Part shown: in pieces, positions 18,128-26,978 of the stretch
How the letters are laid out: each line of letters starts with the position of its first letter
Numbering within the stretch: the stretch's first letter is position 1
Assembly (NCBI GenBank): GCA_016711215.1
Contig: JADJTL010000001.1
Coordinates: forward strand, 1,112,001 to 1,176,000
Length of the DNA: 64,000 bases
Direction: 5' to 3'
DNA from: Pseudomonadota bacterium
GTDB taxonomy: Bacteria > Myxococcota_A > Polyangia > GCA-2747355
Notes under the pieces: generated by a model
Told to the model about the DNA's origin: nothing
The model's database searches: none
Seen by the model: the letters and a program-made list of their open reading frames with translations, nothing else
Program-made: the position numbers and the translations under genes

Positions 18128-19801
18128 ATGAGATCCTATCGCATCCTCGTCGTCGAGGACGATGCCACCCTCGCCGAGCTCTTGCGCTGCATGTTGGAAG
18201 GTCGCGGCCACCGCGTGCGGGTCGCCTATGATGGGCGCCAGGGGGCGGACCAGGCGCATGCCTGGCTGCCGGACCTGGTGCTGATGGACCTGCACATGCC
18301 GGTGATGGACGGCCTGGCCTCGGCGGCCGCGATTCGGCAGCATCCGGCGACGCGCTGGGTGCCGATCATGGCGACCACCGCGCTCGATGATCCGGGCGAC
18401 CTGCTCCGGGCGATGATGGCGGGGTTCAACCGCTACATCCGCAAGCCCTTTCGAGAGGAGCAGCTCTTCGCCGAGATCGAGGACCTGATGCTGACGTCGG
18501 AGCGGCGGCGCCGGTTGGCCGCGCTGGCCCTGACGCCCGCCCAAGCCCAGACCCAGGTCACGCTCGATCGCGACCGGCAACAGATTCTGCGCGAGCTGCT
18601 GGTGACGCTACAGCGTCGGGTGCACTGCGACTTCTTCGCCGTCGGGTGGACGCGGCCGGCGAAGTCCGGCCTGGTCCTGGTGGTGGCTGGCGAGACGGCG
18701 TCTTGTGAGCTGGTCGACGCCCTCGAGCAATGGGTCTGGGGCGAGGGGCGCGACGAGCTTCGACCCGAGCGCCTGGTGGTGACCGCCTCGCCGGCAGCTT
18801 CCGCTGGCGCTGAGACGGCGAGCGCCGAGCAGGGCCCGCGCGCGGCGGCGGCCTCGCCCCTCGAGCAGTCCGTGGCGTCCCTGGTCCACGTGCCCCTGCT
18901 GGTCTCGAGTGAGAGCAGCGGCTTGCTCCTGGTCGGGAGCTTCAGCACGCATGATTACGACGCGGCGGAGCTCGAGGCGATCGACGCCTTTTCCCAGGAG
19001 GTGGCGCGCGTCTGGCAGCACGATGTAACAGTCGCGGGGCAGCTCCTGCAGGCGAACGCCGACGATTCGATCGACGCGCTGATCGGCGAGATCGATGTTG
19101 CCGTGGTCGGACCGGTCGATCAGGCCAGGCGTTGGGCGGAGGCGATCAGCTGCGCGATCGGCGGTGTGCGGCTGAGCGCGGTGGCCGACAGCGAGTCGCT
19201 GGTGGAGACGGTCGATCCGCCCCTCCTGGCGCTGGTCGACCCGCGCTTGATGCCGGCGGTCGAGGAGGTCGCGAATCGTCGCGCGCGAGCGGGGCGGCGG
19301 GTGCTGCCCGCCATCGCGCTCGAGCCCGCGCTCCTCGAGGGCCCCGAGCGGCGGATGGGCGCCTTCGTGATGATGAGCCTGCTGCTGGCGCTGATGGACG
19401 GCGGCCGCAGCGGCTGTCTGCATGTCGAGCAGCGCGGCGGGGGCCCGGCCGGGATGATGGTGTTTCAGCGCGGGCGGGTGGCCTGGGCCATCTCCTTGGC
19501 CAGCGGCGTCTCGTTGCTCAAGATCATCTCCGAGGTCTGCGGCATCAACCCGGAGCAGCTGCGGTCGGTGGTGCGTCGCAGCGTTGCGGCGCGTGAGCGG
19601 CTGCAGCAGGTGCTGGTGGCCGAGGGTCTGGTCTCCGTCCCGAGCTATTCGGCGGCGCTCAAGACCTACCTGACGGCCAGCGTTGGCCATCTGCTGCAGG
19701 TCCCCCACCCGGACTTGCTCTGGTCGCGCGAGATCCGCGTGGCGCCGACCGACCTGACCTTCGATGGCACCGAGATCGTCATGTCGAGCGTCTTCGCGTG
19801 A
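18128..19801 (+). CDS. Response regulator with central GAF-like region and C-terminal PATAN (DUF4388) domain
   Basis: This 557-residue protein has a receiver domain at 1-120 with acidic pair E10/D11/D12, phospho-acceptor D54 (VLMDLHMP) and K106 (IRKPF). Residues about 150-305 form a GAF-like region (CDFFAVGW ... SLVHVPLLVSSESSGLLLVG). A further alpha/beta segment without receiver residues follows (about 320-405). The C-terminal part (about 410-557) matches PATAN/DUF4388 (GRSGCLHVEQRGGGP, GRVAWAISLASG), a module of myxobacterial polarity and motility regulators. The upstream gap holds a near-duplication, agcgcgtcaaggtc and agcgcgtgaaggtg. The histidine kinase gene overlaps its stop codon (GTGA), so kinase and regulator are probably a pair. 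Confidence 0.85.
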   Translation: MRSYRILVVEDDATLAELLRCMLEGRGHRVRVAYDGRQGADQAHAWLPDLVLMDLHMPVMDGLASAAAIRQHPATRWVPIMATTALDDPGDLLRAMMAGFNRYIRKPFREEQLFAEIEDLMLTSERRRRLAALALTPAQAQTQVTLDRDRQQILRELLVTLQRRVHCDFFAVGWTRPAKSGLVLVVAGETASCELVDALEQWVWGEGRDELRPERLVVTASPAASAGAETASAEQGPRAAAASPLEQSVASLVHVPLLVSSESSGLLLVGSFSTHDYDAAELEAIDAFSQEVARVWQHDVTVAGQLLQANADDSIDALIGEIDVAVVGPVDQARRWAEAISCAIGGVRLSAVADSESLVETVDPPLLALVDPRLMPAVEEVANRRARAGRRVLPAIALEPALLEGPERRMGAFVMMSLLLALMDGGRSGCLHVEQRGGGPAGMMVFQRGRVAWAISLASGVSLLKIISEVCGINPEQLRSVVRRSVAARERLQQVLVAEGLVSVPSYSAALKTYLTASVGHLLQVPHPDLLWSREIRVAPTDLTFDGTEIVMSSVFA

Positions 19802-20469
19802 GCCCCCCGGAGGCCACCGAGACTGAGCGGCTTCGGGCGCTGGCGCTGGCCCTGGTCCACGCCCTGCGCAGCCCACTGGCCGCGATGAGGGCCGCGGCAG
19901 AGGAGGGGCGCGACCAGCCGGCTGCTGCTGCCACGGGAGCCGCTTTCGCGCTGATCGACGAGCAAATCGAGCGCATGGACACGATGCTCGGCGACTTCGC
20001 CCTGCTCGCGCGCGCCCGCGCCGCGCGCCGCCGGCCGGTCCACCTCCGCGGCCTGCTCGACCGGGCCTGTCCGGCCATCGCGCCCCGTGTCACCACCGCT
20101 GCACTGCCTGTCGCGATCGAGGCGCCCGACGACCAAGAGGTGACGGTCGATCCCGCCCAGATCGAGCGCGCGCTGACTGAGCTCTTGACGAATGCTCTCG
20201 AGGCGCCCGGGGTGAGCCGCGTGGCGCTCAGCGCCGTCTACGAGGCCGACGAGCTGCGCTTGGCGGTGAGCGACGACGGAGCGGGGATCCCGGCGTCGAT
20301 CAAGGCACGGGACGGCGAGCTATTTGTCAGCACCAAGCCGTGGGGGACGGGTCTCGGGTGGGCGGTCTGCCGAATGAGCGCGCGGGCGCACGGCGGCGAA
20401 CTGACGATTGACAGCGCAGGAGGGCGAACGACTGCCAGCGTCGTGCTTCCCTCGCGCTCAGAGGGGTAG
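19798..20469 (+). CDS. Short soluble sensor-less histidine kinase
   Basis: This 223-residue protein holds only a transmitter. The phospho-acceptor motif is near the N-terminus (LVHALRSPLAA, H21), then the ATPase domain: N box ELLTNALEA (about 125), G1 DDGAGIP, and GTGLGWAVC as G2. No sensor or membrane segment exists, so the signal must come from partner proteins, possibly the V4R or GAF-containing neighbours (inference). The H box is HALRSP rather than HExRxP. GTG start overlaps the upstream response regulator; 3 nt separate its stop from the next one. Confidence 0.85.
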   Translation: MSPPEATETERLRALALALVHALRSPLAAMRAAAEEGRDQPAAAATGAAFALIDEQIERMDTMLGDFALLARARAARRRPVHLRGLLDRACPAIAPRVTTAALPVAIEAPDDQEVTVDPAQIERALTELLTNALEAPGVSRVALSAVYEADELRLAVSDDGAGIPASIKARDGELFVSTKPWGTGLGWAVCRMSARAHGGELTIDSAGGRTTASVVLPSRSEG

Positions 20470-20472
20470 CCG

Positions 20473-21405
20473 ATGCCCAAACGACGCAAGGTGCTGATCG
20501 TCGACGACGACCCTGGAGTGTTGCTCAGCGTCGCGCGCGCGCTGCTCGGCGACAACGAGCGCTACGATGTGCTGATGGCGGTGTCTGCCGAGGTGGCGCA
20601 GCAGATCATCAACGAGATGACGATCCATGCGATGATCACGGACATCTCGCTGCCGGGGATCAGCGGCATCGATCTCCTCTGCTGGGTCGCCTCGCAGTCG
20701 CCGGAGACCCAGGTCGCTGTCCTGACCGGTGCCGACCTCGAGGAGGTCCGCGGTCAGGCCTATCGCGTGGGCGCGCTGAGCATCATCAAGAAGCCCTTTC
20801 AGGCCGTCGCCGTGCGCAGTTTGGTCGTCTCGATGATCGACAATACTGGCTCGCTGAGCGGGCGCCTCTCACGGATCTCGGTCGCGGATGTGATCCAGAT
20901 GCTCTGTCTCAGCCAGCAGACGGCCGCGCTCCACGTCGTCGATGGCAGCGAGACCGGCGTGATCCTGATCGAGAACGGCGAGATCTGCCATGCGATCTGG
21001 GGCAGCCTCAGCGGCGAGGCCGCGGTCTTTCGCGCGCTGGCGGCCCGCGACGGGAGTTTTCAGGCCCGCGATGCCCCGAGCGATACCCAGCGCTCGATCA
21101 CAGAGAACTGGCAACATCTCTTGATCGAAGGCATGCGGCGACAGGATGAGGCGTCGGTGGGACGCGATCCGGACCTCGATAGCGTCTTCGCCGAGGGTGC
21201 GGCGACGACCGCGGTTGAAGCCCCGGCACGCGCGAGACGCCTCGATCCGGCGGCGGCGGCGCGGCTGCTGCAAGAGGGCTTCGCCAGTCTCAAGCGTGGC
21301 GACCGCGCGGAGACGCAGCGTCTCTGGCAGGAGGCGCTGGCCCTCGATCCCGATAACCACGTCATCGCCGTCAACCTGCGACGACTCGATCAGCAGAGGT
21401 CCTAG
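20473..21405 (+). CDS. Response regulator with PATAN (DUF4388) domain and C-terminal TPR-like tail
   Basis: This 310-residue protein has a receiver at 1-120 (D11/D12, acceptor D57 in ITDISLPG, K106/K107 before PF), a PATAN/DUF4388 domain at about 125-230 (GRLSRISVADVIQMLCLS, GEICHAIWG), and a short helical TPR-like tail (about 255-305: LLQEGFASLKRGD, WQEALALDPDNHV). The tail closely resembles the tail of the Ser/Thr kinase coded next (ALVEWERALALVPDDRIYRLNV), suggesting a common docking partner. It lies 3 nt after the kinase gene and should be a second phosphorylation target. Confidence 0.87.
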   Translation: MPKRRKVLIVDDDPGVLLSVARALLGDNERYDVLMAVSAEVAQQIINEMTIHAMITDISLPGISGIDLLCWVASQSPETQVAVLTGADLEEVRGQAYRVGALSIIKKPFQAVAVRSLVVSMIDNTGSLSGRLSRISVADVIQMLCLSQQTAALHVVDGSETGVILIENGEICHAIWGSLSGEAAVFRALAARDGSFQARDAPSDTQRSITENWQHLLIEGMRRQDEASVGRDPDLDSVFAEGAATTAVEAPARARRLDPAAAARLLQEGFASLKRGDRAETQRLWQEALALDPDNHVIAVNLRRLDQQRS

Positions 21406-21435
21406 TCGGCGGCTGGGGCAGAGGGGCAGGGCGAG

Positions 21436-22689
21436 TTGTTGCAGCCCGGATCACGCCTGGGCCCGTATCAGATCGTCGCCCCGCTGGCGCGGGGTGGCAC
21501 GGCGCAGATCTTTCTGGCCCAGCTCCCCGGCGCGCAGGGAGAACCGCGAACGGTCGTGCTCAAGGTCCTGCTGCCGCACCTGGCGCAGGATCCCGCGTTC
21601 GTCAGGCACTTCGGCGCGACAGCCGTCTTGGCAAGTCGGCTCGATCACCCCAACCTCACGCGCGTGACCGACTTCGGGGAGGCCGACGGACGGTGCTTCA
21701 TGGTGATGGACCATGTCGTCGGCCGCGACCTGCGTCAGATCCTCGAGGCGCTGCGTCGGCGCCGCGAGACGATGCCGATCTGGGTCGCGCTGCGGATCGT
21801 CGGCGCGGTCTGTCGTGGGCTGCACCACGCGCATGAGCTCCGCGACGAGGCCGGCGTGCGCCTCGGACTCGTGCACGGGGATGTCAGCCCTGACAACGTG
21901 GTGGTGTCCTACGCTGGCGCGATCAAGCTGATCGACTTTGGGCTTGGGCACGCCGAGCCGTGGGTCGATGCCCCGGGGAGCTCGGGGCTACCGCTCGGCA
22001 AGCAACGCTACATGGCGCCCGAGCAGATGTTTCGCCTGAGCATCGACCGCCGCGCTGATGTCTATGCTGCCGGCGCGGTGCTCTATGCGTGCCTGACGGG
22101 CTTCCCGCCCTACGGTGGAGCCAACGGCGCGACGCTGCGCCGGCAGGTCCTGCGCGGCGCCCCTGTCCCCGTGCGCCTGATCAATCGAGAGGTCTCGCCC
22201 CGCCTGGAGGCCGTCGTGCTGCGCACCCTGGCGCGCGATCCCGGCGCGCGGCACGGCGACGCGCGCTCTCTCTCGGCCGAGCTCGAGGAGATCCTCGGTG
22301 CCGGGGAGGATGCCGAGCGTGGTCTGGGTTTCTATGTCGAGTCGCTCTGCGTCGAGGAGGAAGAGGCGGAGGGTCGAAGTGGGCGTCCGGTTGCTCCTCT
22401 AAGCGCCGGGCCCCTTCGCGCGGCGCGCGCTGCGCCGGGCTCTCGGGCCCTGCGCGGCCCCCGCGGCGGGAGGGAGGTGCCGCTCGTCGCGGGCTCGCCG
22501 GGCGCGCGCGATGCGGCGGCCGAGCACTTCGTCACCGGCCTCGAGCTGGTGCGTCGCCGCGCCTACGCCGAGGCGCTGGTCGAGTGGGAGCGGGCACTCG
22601 CCCTCGTCCCAGACGATCGCATCTACCGCCTCAACGTCGACCGGCTGTGCTGCAAGCTCAGGGCGCTGGCGCAGGCCACGCCCGACTAA
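21436..22689 (+). CDS. Eukaryotic-type Ser/Thr protein kinase with TPR-like tail
   Basis: Residues about 8-280 form a Hanks-type kinase: Gly-rich loop ARGGTAQIFLA, catalytic Lys K43 (VVLKVL), catalytic loop HGDVSPDNVVVS, DFG (LIDFGLGHAE) and APEQ. The HRD Arg is Gly here, so this is a non-RD kinase that would not need activation-loop phosphorylation in the usual way. A Pro/Arg-rich linker and a short TPR-like tail (about 355-405) follow, similar to that of the upstream response regulator. There is no membrane helix. The start is TTG at 21436. It closes the same-strand signalling locus and converges with the hybrid kinase gene 22 bp away. Confidence 0.93.
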   Translation: MLQPGSRLGPYQIVAPLARGGTAQIFLAQLPGAQGEPRTVVLKVLLPHLAQDPAFVRHFGATAVLASRLDHPNLTRVTDFGEADGRCFMVMDHVVGRDLRQILEALRRRRETMPIWVALRIVGAVCRGLHHAHELRDEAGVRLGLVHGDVSPDNVVVSYAGAIKLIDFGLGHAEPWVDAPGSSGLPLGKQRYMAPEQMFRLSIDRRADVYAAGAVLYACLTGFPPYGGANGATLRRQVLRGAPVPVRLINREVSPRLEAVVLRTLARDPGARHGDARSLSAELEEILGAGEDAERGLGFYVESLCVEEEEAEGRSGRPVAPLSAGPLRAARAAPGSRALRGPRGGREVPLVAGSPGARDAAAEHFVTGLELVRRRAYAEALVEWERALALVPDDRIYRLNVDRLCCKLRALAQATPD

Positions 22690-22711
22690 AGGGCCGACGG
22701 GCGCGAGCGAT

Positions 22712-25700
22712 CTAGGCGCGTGGGGGCAGCAGCTCGGCTCGGCTCAGCTCGCCGAGCAGCGCGTCGACGGCGCCGCGGAGGGCCGCGATGCGCGGCTCGG
22801 CGAGCGCCAGGCGCGGGTCGTGCTCGAGCTCCCCGGCGAAGGCCACGACCGTGCCGGCGGCGAGGTTGCTCGCCGCGCCCTTGAGCTTGTGGGCGGCGGC
22901 CCGCAGCGCCGCAGGATCTGCGGCAGCGAGCGCGCGATCCAGCCCATCCAGCAGCGCCGGGGCCTCCTCGCTGAAGACCGAGGCGAGCAGGCTGACCATC
23001 GGGACGTCGCCTTCCCAGCGCTGCAGCAGCGTCTCGGCCTCGAAGGTCTCGTAGCTCGGTGGCGCGGCGACGGGCTCGCGAGGGGGGACCGACGCCGGCT
23101 GGGCAGCGATCACAGCCTCTTCTGTACCGGGACCGAGGCCGCCAAGGCAGCGACCGAGGACGGCGGCGATTTCGGCGCGGCTGACCGGCTTGCCGAGGAA
23201 GTCGTTCATCCCCGCCTCGAGGAAGCGCCGGCGGTCGCTCGGCAGCGCATGAGCCGTCATCGCCACGATCGGCACCTGGTGATCGAGGACCGCGGACTGC
23301 GGATCGCGGATGCGCGCGGTCGTCTCCAGGCCGTCGAGCACCGGCATCTGGATGTCCATCAGCACGGCGTCGTAGCGCCGACGGCTCAGCGTCGCGAGCG
23401 CTTCGGCCCCGCTGGAGGCGACGTCGACCCGATGCCCCAGGCGCACGAGGTGCGTCGTCGCCACGAGCTGATTGGTCTGGTTGTCCTCCACCAAGAGCAG
23501 GTCGAGCCGGCGGGTCGGAGCGAGCGCATGGCGCATCGTGGTCCGTCGCGAGGAGAGCGCCGTTACGCGCTCGCCGCGCTCGACGCGCGCGAGGATGCGA
23601 CTGAGGTCGCGGCGCTTGAGCGGCTTGGTGAGCTGAGCGTGCGCCACGGAATCGTCCGGACTGGAGGCGCGGGCGGCAGTGGCCAGTGGGACCATGCTGA
23701 CGATCGTCAGGGCGCGATCCGCCTGGCGCAGCGCCGCGGCTACGGCGGCGCCGCCGGGCGCGTCTTGCGCCAGCAGGAGGACGATCGGACCGATCCCCGC
23801 CTCGCGCAGGCGCTGATGCGTCGCGGCTAGCGCGGCAGCGTCCTCGACCGTGCTGCAGGCGCTCCCACCACGGCGGAGCAGCGCAGCGCAGGCGGCGCGG
23901 CTCGCCGTGCGCGGCTCGAAGAGCATGACGCGGGGCGGCGACGCTGGTGCGCGGGGCGCTGGCTCGGCGGAGGGCAGTGGGTCCCCTTGTGTCGTCAGCG
24001 GCACCGCGAAGGAGAAGGTGCTGCCGCGGCCCTCCTCACTCTCCGCGCCGATCTGACCGCCCAGGAGCTCGACCAGGCGCCGGCTGATCGACAGGCCGAG
24101 ACCGGTGCCGCCGTACTTGCGACTGGTCGACGCGTCGGCCTGGGTGAAGGCGGTGAAGAGCGTGCCGAGCGTCTGCGGCGGAATGCCAATGCCGGTGTCC
24201 CTGACCGCGCAGCGCAGCTCGATTCGGTCGCTGCCCAGCGGGGCAGCGCTGACCGAGAGGACGACCTCCCCCGTCGCCGTGAACTTGATCGCGTTGCCGG
24301 CGAGGTTGGCGATGATCTGCCGCAGGCGGGCGGCGTCGCCGTGGAGCCGCAGCGGCATGCTCGGATCGACGATGCAGGCGTAGTCCAGGCCCTTATGCTG
24401 CGCGCGCACCGCGAGCAGGTCGTTGATGCCCTCGAGCAGCTCGAGCAGCTCGAAGGGCTGCTCGTCGAGGTCCAGCTTGCCGGCCTCGATCTTCGAGAGA
24501 TCGAGGATGTCGTTGAGCAGGCCGAGCAGCCCGGTGGCACCCGCATGCAAGGTGGTCGTGTAGCGCTGCTGAAGCTCGTCGAGCGCCGTCTCGCCGAGCA
24601 GATCGGTCATCCCGATGATCGCATTCATCGGCGTGCGGATCTCATGGCTGACGTTGGCCAGAAACTCGGCCTTGGCCCGATTCGCGCCCTCGGCCTGCCG
24701 CCGCGCCTGAACGAGCTCGCTGACATCGACGAGGTTGATGACGACGCCCTGGTAGCTGTTGTCGCGGTAGATCGGCTGGATCCGTACGATGGCATCACGC
24801 GCGGCGAGGCGCTGCTCGACGACGACGGGGGTCGAGTTGGGCCGGCTGGCAAAGGTTGGAAGCAGCAGCGCCAGGCGCTCGCTCAGCAGCGCGTCGGGCA
24901 GCTCGAGCAGGGGTCGGTCGATCGCCTGCTCGGCGCTCAGGGGCAAGAAGGCCGCGAGGCTCGCGTTGGCGGCGACGACCGTACCTTCGCGGTTGGCGAA
25001 GACGACGCCCTGATCCATGCCGGTGATGATCGCGTTCAGCTTCTGGTTCTCGCGCAGCGCCGCGTCCTGCGCGGCCTGGATCCGCTGATGACCGAGGCCG
25101 ATCGCCAGCAGACCGATCAGCAGCAGGCTGAGGTGGGCGACCGTGAGGGCGCCAATGCGCGCGGCGAGCAGCGCTTGGTAGGGCTTGTAGGGCACGCTGA
25201 CGCTGATGCCGCCGCGGACATCGCCGACGCTGTAGCCTTGCCGTCGATGGCAGGCCAGACAGGAGGCGTCGGTCAGCAGCGGACGGAGCAGGCGCAGGTG
25301 CGGCTCACCGTGCAGGGGGACGATCCCCGCCACCTGCAAGGCGCCCTCGTTGAGGCGCTCGAGGGCGCGGCGCTCCCAGGGATCGGGGGCGTTCTGTGGG
25401 CGTAGGGGACGCAGGCTCGTGATGCGTCCAGAAACGGCATGCGCCTGGTTCTGTAGATCGAGCACGGCGCGGGTCATGTACGAGGGGTTGATCAGCGTCA
25501 GCTTCTCACCCTTCGGGGTGACGATGTCGCGCTCTTCGACCAATCCCATCAAGTAGGGATTGGGCGGCGTCGCGGCACTCACCCGCGCATAGACGCCGCC
25601 GAGCTTGGCGTTCCAGGCGCGGTAGAGCAGGTCCTTGTCGAAGAGGGCGCGGGCCTTGGCGATGGCCGTCTCTTGTACGGCCTCGGCCGTGCCGTGGCGA

Positions 25701-25798
25701 TTCCAGTAGAGCGAGGCCGCGATCACCGCGATCCAGGCTGCCGCCAGCCCCCAGGCATAACGATTGAGCCTTCCGATCGCTGGCCGTTTGGCTGCCAT
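22712..25798 (-). CDS. Hybrid histidine kinase with haem-type DUF3365 sensor, receivers and Hpt
   Basis: A 1028-residue membrane sensor. Order: membrane helix (about 13-31); periplasmic DUF3365/Tll0287-like domain with a cytochrome-type CLACH motif (C180, C183, H184) that should bind haem c; second helix (about 215-235); PAS-like region (NAIITGMDQGVVFANREG); HisKA (NVSHEIRTPMNAIIG); HATPase (DTGIGIP, GGTGLGLSIS); a degenerate receiver (starts RVMLFEPRTASR, lacks a clear acceptor Asp); an intact receiver (LLLVEDNQTNQ, VLMDIQMPVLDG, GKPV); and a C-terminal Hpt (AAHKLKGAASNLA). Redox, oxygen or NO sensing through the haem is likely. It has its own promoter (25862-25835) back-to-back with the RNase P RNA promoter. 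Confidence 0.92.
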   Translation of the reverse strand: MAAKRPAIGRLNRYAWGLAAAWIAVIAASLYWNRHGTAEAVQETAIAKARALFDKDLLYRAWNAKLGGVYARVSAATPPNPYLMGLVEERDIVTPKGEKLTLINPSYMTRAVLDLQNQAHAVSGRITSLRPLRPQNAPDPWERRALERLNEGALQVAGIVPLHGEPHLRLLRPLLTDASCLACHRRQGYSVGDVRGGISVSVPYKPYQALLAARIGALTVAHLSLLLIGLLAIGLGHQRIQAAQDAALRENQKLNAIITGMDQGVVFANREGTVVAANASLAAFLPLSAEQAIDRPLLELPDALLSERLALLLPTFASRPNSTPVVVEQRLAARDAIVRIQPIYRDNSYQGVVINLVDVSELVQARRQAEGANRAKAEFLANVSHEIRTPMNAIIGMTDLLGETALDELQQRYTTTLHAGATGLLGLLNDILDLSKIEAGKLDLDEQPFELLELLEGINDLLAVRAQHKGLDYACIVDPSMPLRLHGDAARLRQIIANLAGNAIKFTATGEVVLSVSAAPLGSDRIELRCAVRDTGIGIPPQTLGTLFTAFTQADASTSRKYGGTGLGLSISRRLVELLGGQIGAESEEGRGSTFSFAVPLTTQGDPLPSAEPAPRAPASPPRVMLFEPRTASRAACAALLRRGGSACSTVEDAAALAATHQRLREAGIGPIVLLLAQDAPGGAAVAAALRQADRALTIVSMVPLATAARASSPDDSVAHAQLTKPLKRRDLSRILARVERGERVTALSSRRTTMRHALAPTRRLDLLLVEDNQTNQLVATTHLVRLGHRVDVASSGAEALATLSRRRYDAVLMDIQMPVLDGLETTARIRDPQSAVLDHQVPIVAMTAHALPSDRRRFLEAGMNDFLGKPVSRAEIAAVLGRCLGGLGPGTEEAVIAAQPASVPPREPVAAPPSYETFEAETLLQRWEGDVPMVSLLASVFSEEAPALLDGLDRALAAADPAALRAAAHKLKGAASNLAAGTVVAFAGELEHDPRLALAEPRIAALRGAVDALLGELSRAELLPPRA

Positions 25799-25834
25799 GA
25801 GCGTGTCCTTGGTCGGTAGATCGAGCCGAGAACG

Positions 25835-25862
25835 ATTCTATACGGCGGTCTTGGCGCGACAA
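25835..25862 (-). promoter_or_regulatory. Sigma-70-type promoter for the hybrid kinase
   Basis: On the minus strand TTGTCG (25862-25857), 16-nt spacer and TAGAAT (25840-25835), about 37 nt before the ATG at 25798. Confidence 0.6.
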
Positions 25863-25890
25863 AGTGCGCGCCCGAATGGCGATCGGACGC

Positions 25891-25919
25891 TTGACTTGGC
25901 GCGCGCTCCGCGCATGCTA
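25891..25919 (+). promoter_or_regulatory. Sigma-70-type promoter for RNase P RNA
   Basis: TTGACT (25891-25896), 17-nt spacer and ATGCTA (25914-25919), placed to start transcription some 10-20 nt before the RNA's first helix at 25938. Confidence 0.6.
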
Positions 25920-25937
25920 GCGCCGCGTTGCTTCCGC

Positions 25938-26358
<421 letters not shown>

Positions 26359-26414
26359 CGGAATGCAACGCTCTCGCAGCTTCTCGTTGAAGACTCGTTG
26401 ACGAAGAGGAAACC

Positions 26415-26909
26415 ATGATCAATCAGAAAATCGAAGACGCCCTGAACCGACAGATCAACCTCGAGCAGGCCTCGGCCCAGCTCTACCTGGCGCTGAGCGC
26501 GCACTGCGAGGCGAAGAGCTTTCGCGGTTTCGCCCACTGGCTCCGTCAGCAGGCGCAGGAGGAGACGGCTCACGCGATGAAGCTCGTGACCTTCCTGCTC
26601 GACCGCGGAGGCCGCCTCGATCTGCGGGTTATCGAAGCGCCGCCGAAGGAGTTCGGGACGGTCACGCAGGTCTTCGAGCAGGTGCTCGAGCACGAGCGGA
26701 AGATCACCGGCAGCATCAACGCGCTCTTTGAGTGCTCGCGCCAGGAGAAGGACTTCGCCAGCGAGATCACGCTCCAGTGGTACGTGACCGAGCAGGTAGA
26801 GGAGGAGGCCACGGCGAGCCAGATTGTCGATCAGCTGCACGCGATCGGCGAAAAGGGTGGCGGGATCTGGTATCTCGACTCGAAGCTCGGCAAGCGCGGC
26901 ACGAAATAG
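26415..26909 (+). CDS. ftnA: Ferritin
   Basis: This 164-residue protein stores iron as a mineral core in a 24-subunit shell. Ferroxidase residues are visible as E17 (INLEQASAQLYL), E50/H53 (QEETAHA) and E94 (LEHERKI), in a four-helix layout of normal length without the Met haem site of bacterioferritin. Start at ATG 26415 behind GAAGAGGAAACC. The upstream bases ctcgttgaaga/ctcgttgacga form an 11-bp duplication. It lies just downstream of the RNase P RNA and convergent with the oxidase operon. Confidence 0.93.
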   Translation: MINQKIEDALNRQINLEQASAQLYLALSAHCEAKSFRGFAHWLRQQAQEETAHAMKLVTFLLDRGGRLDLRVIEAPPKEFGTVTQVFEQVLEHERKITGSINALFECSRQEKDFASEITLQWYVTEQVEEEATASQIVDQLHAIGEKGGGIWYLDSKLGKRGTK

Positions 26910-26978
26910 GCGCCCGCAGCAGGAGGCGCGACGCTTGGGCTCAAAGCTGAGCGTCGTGCCTCAGCTCGCAAGCGGGGA

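Noticed and set aside
23987..25405. Plus-strand open frame (472 codons) opposite the hybrid histidine kinase
   Set aside because: No recognisable motif; the minus strand carries complete kinase domains.
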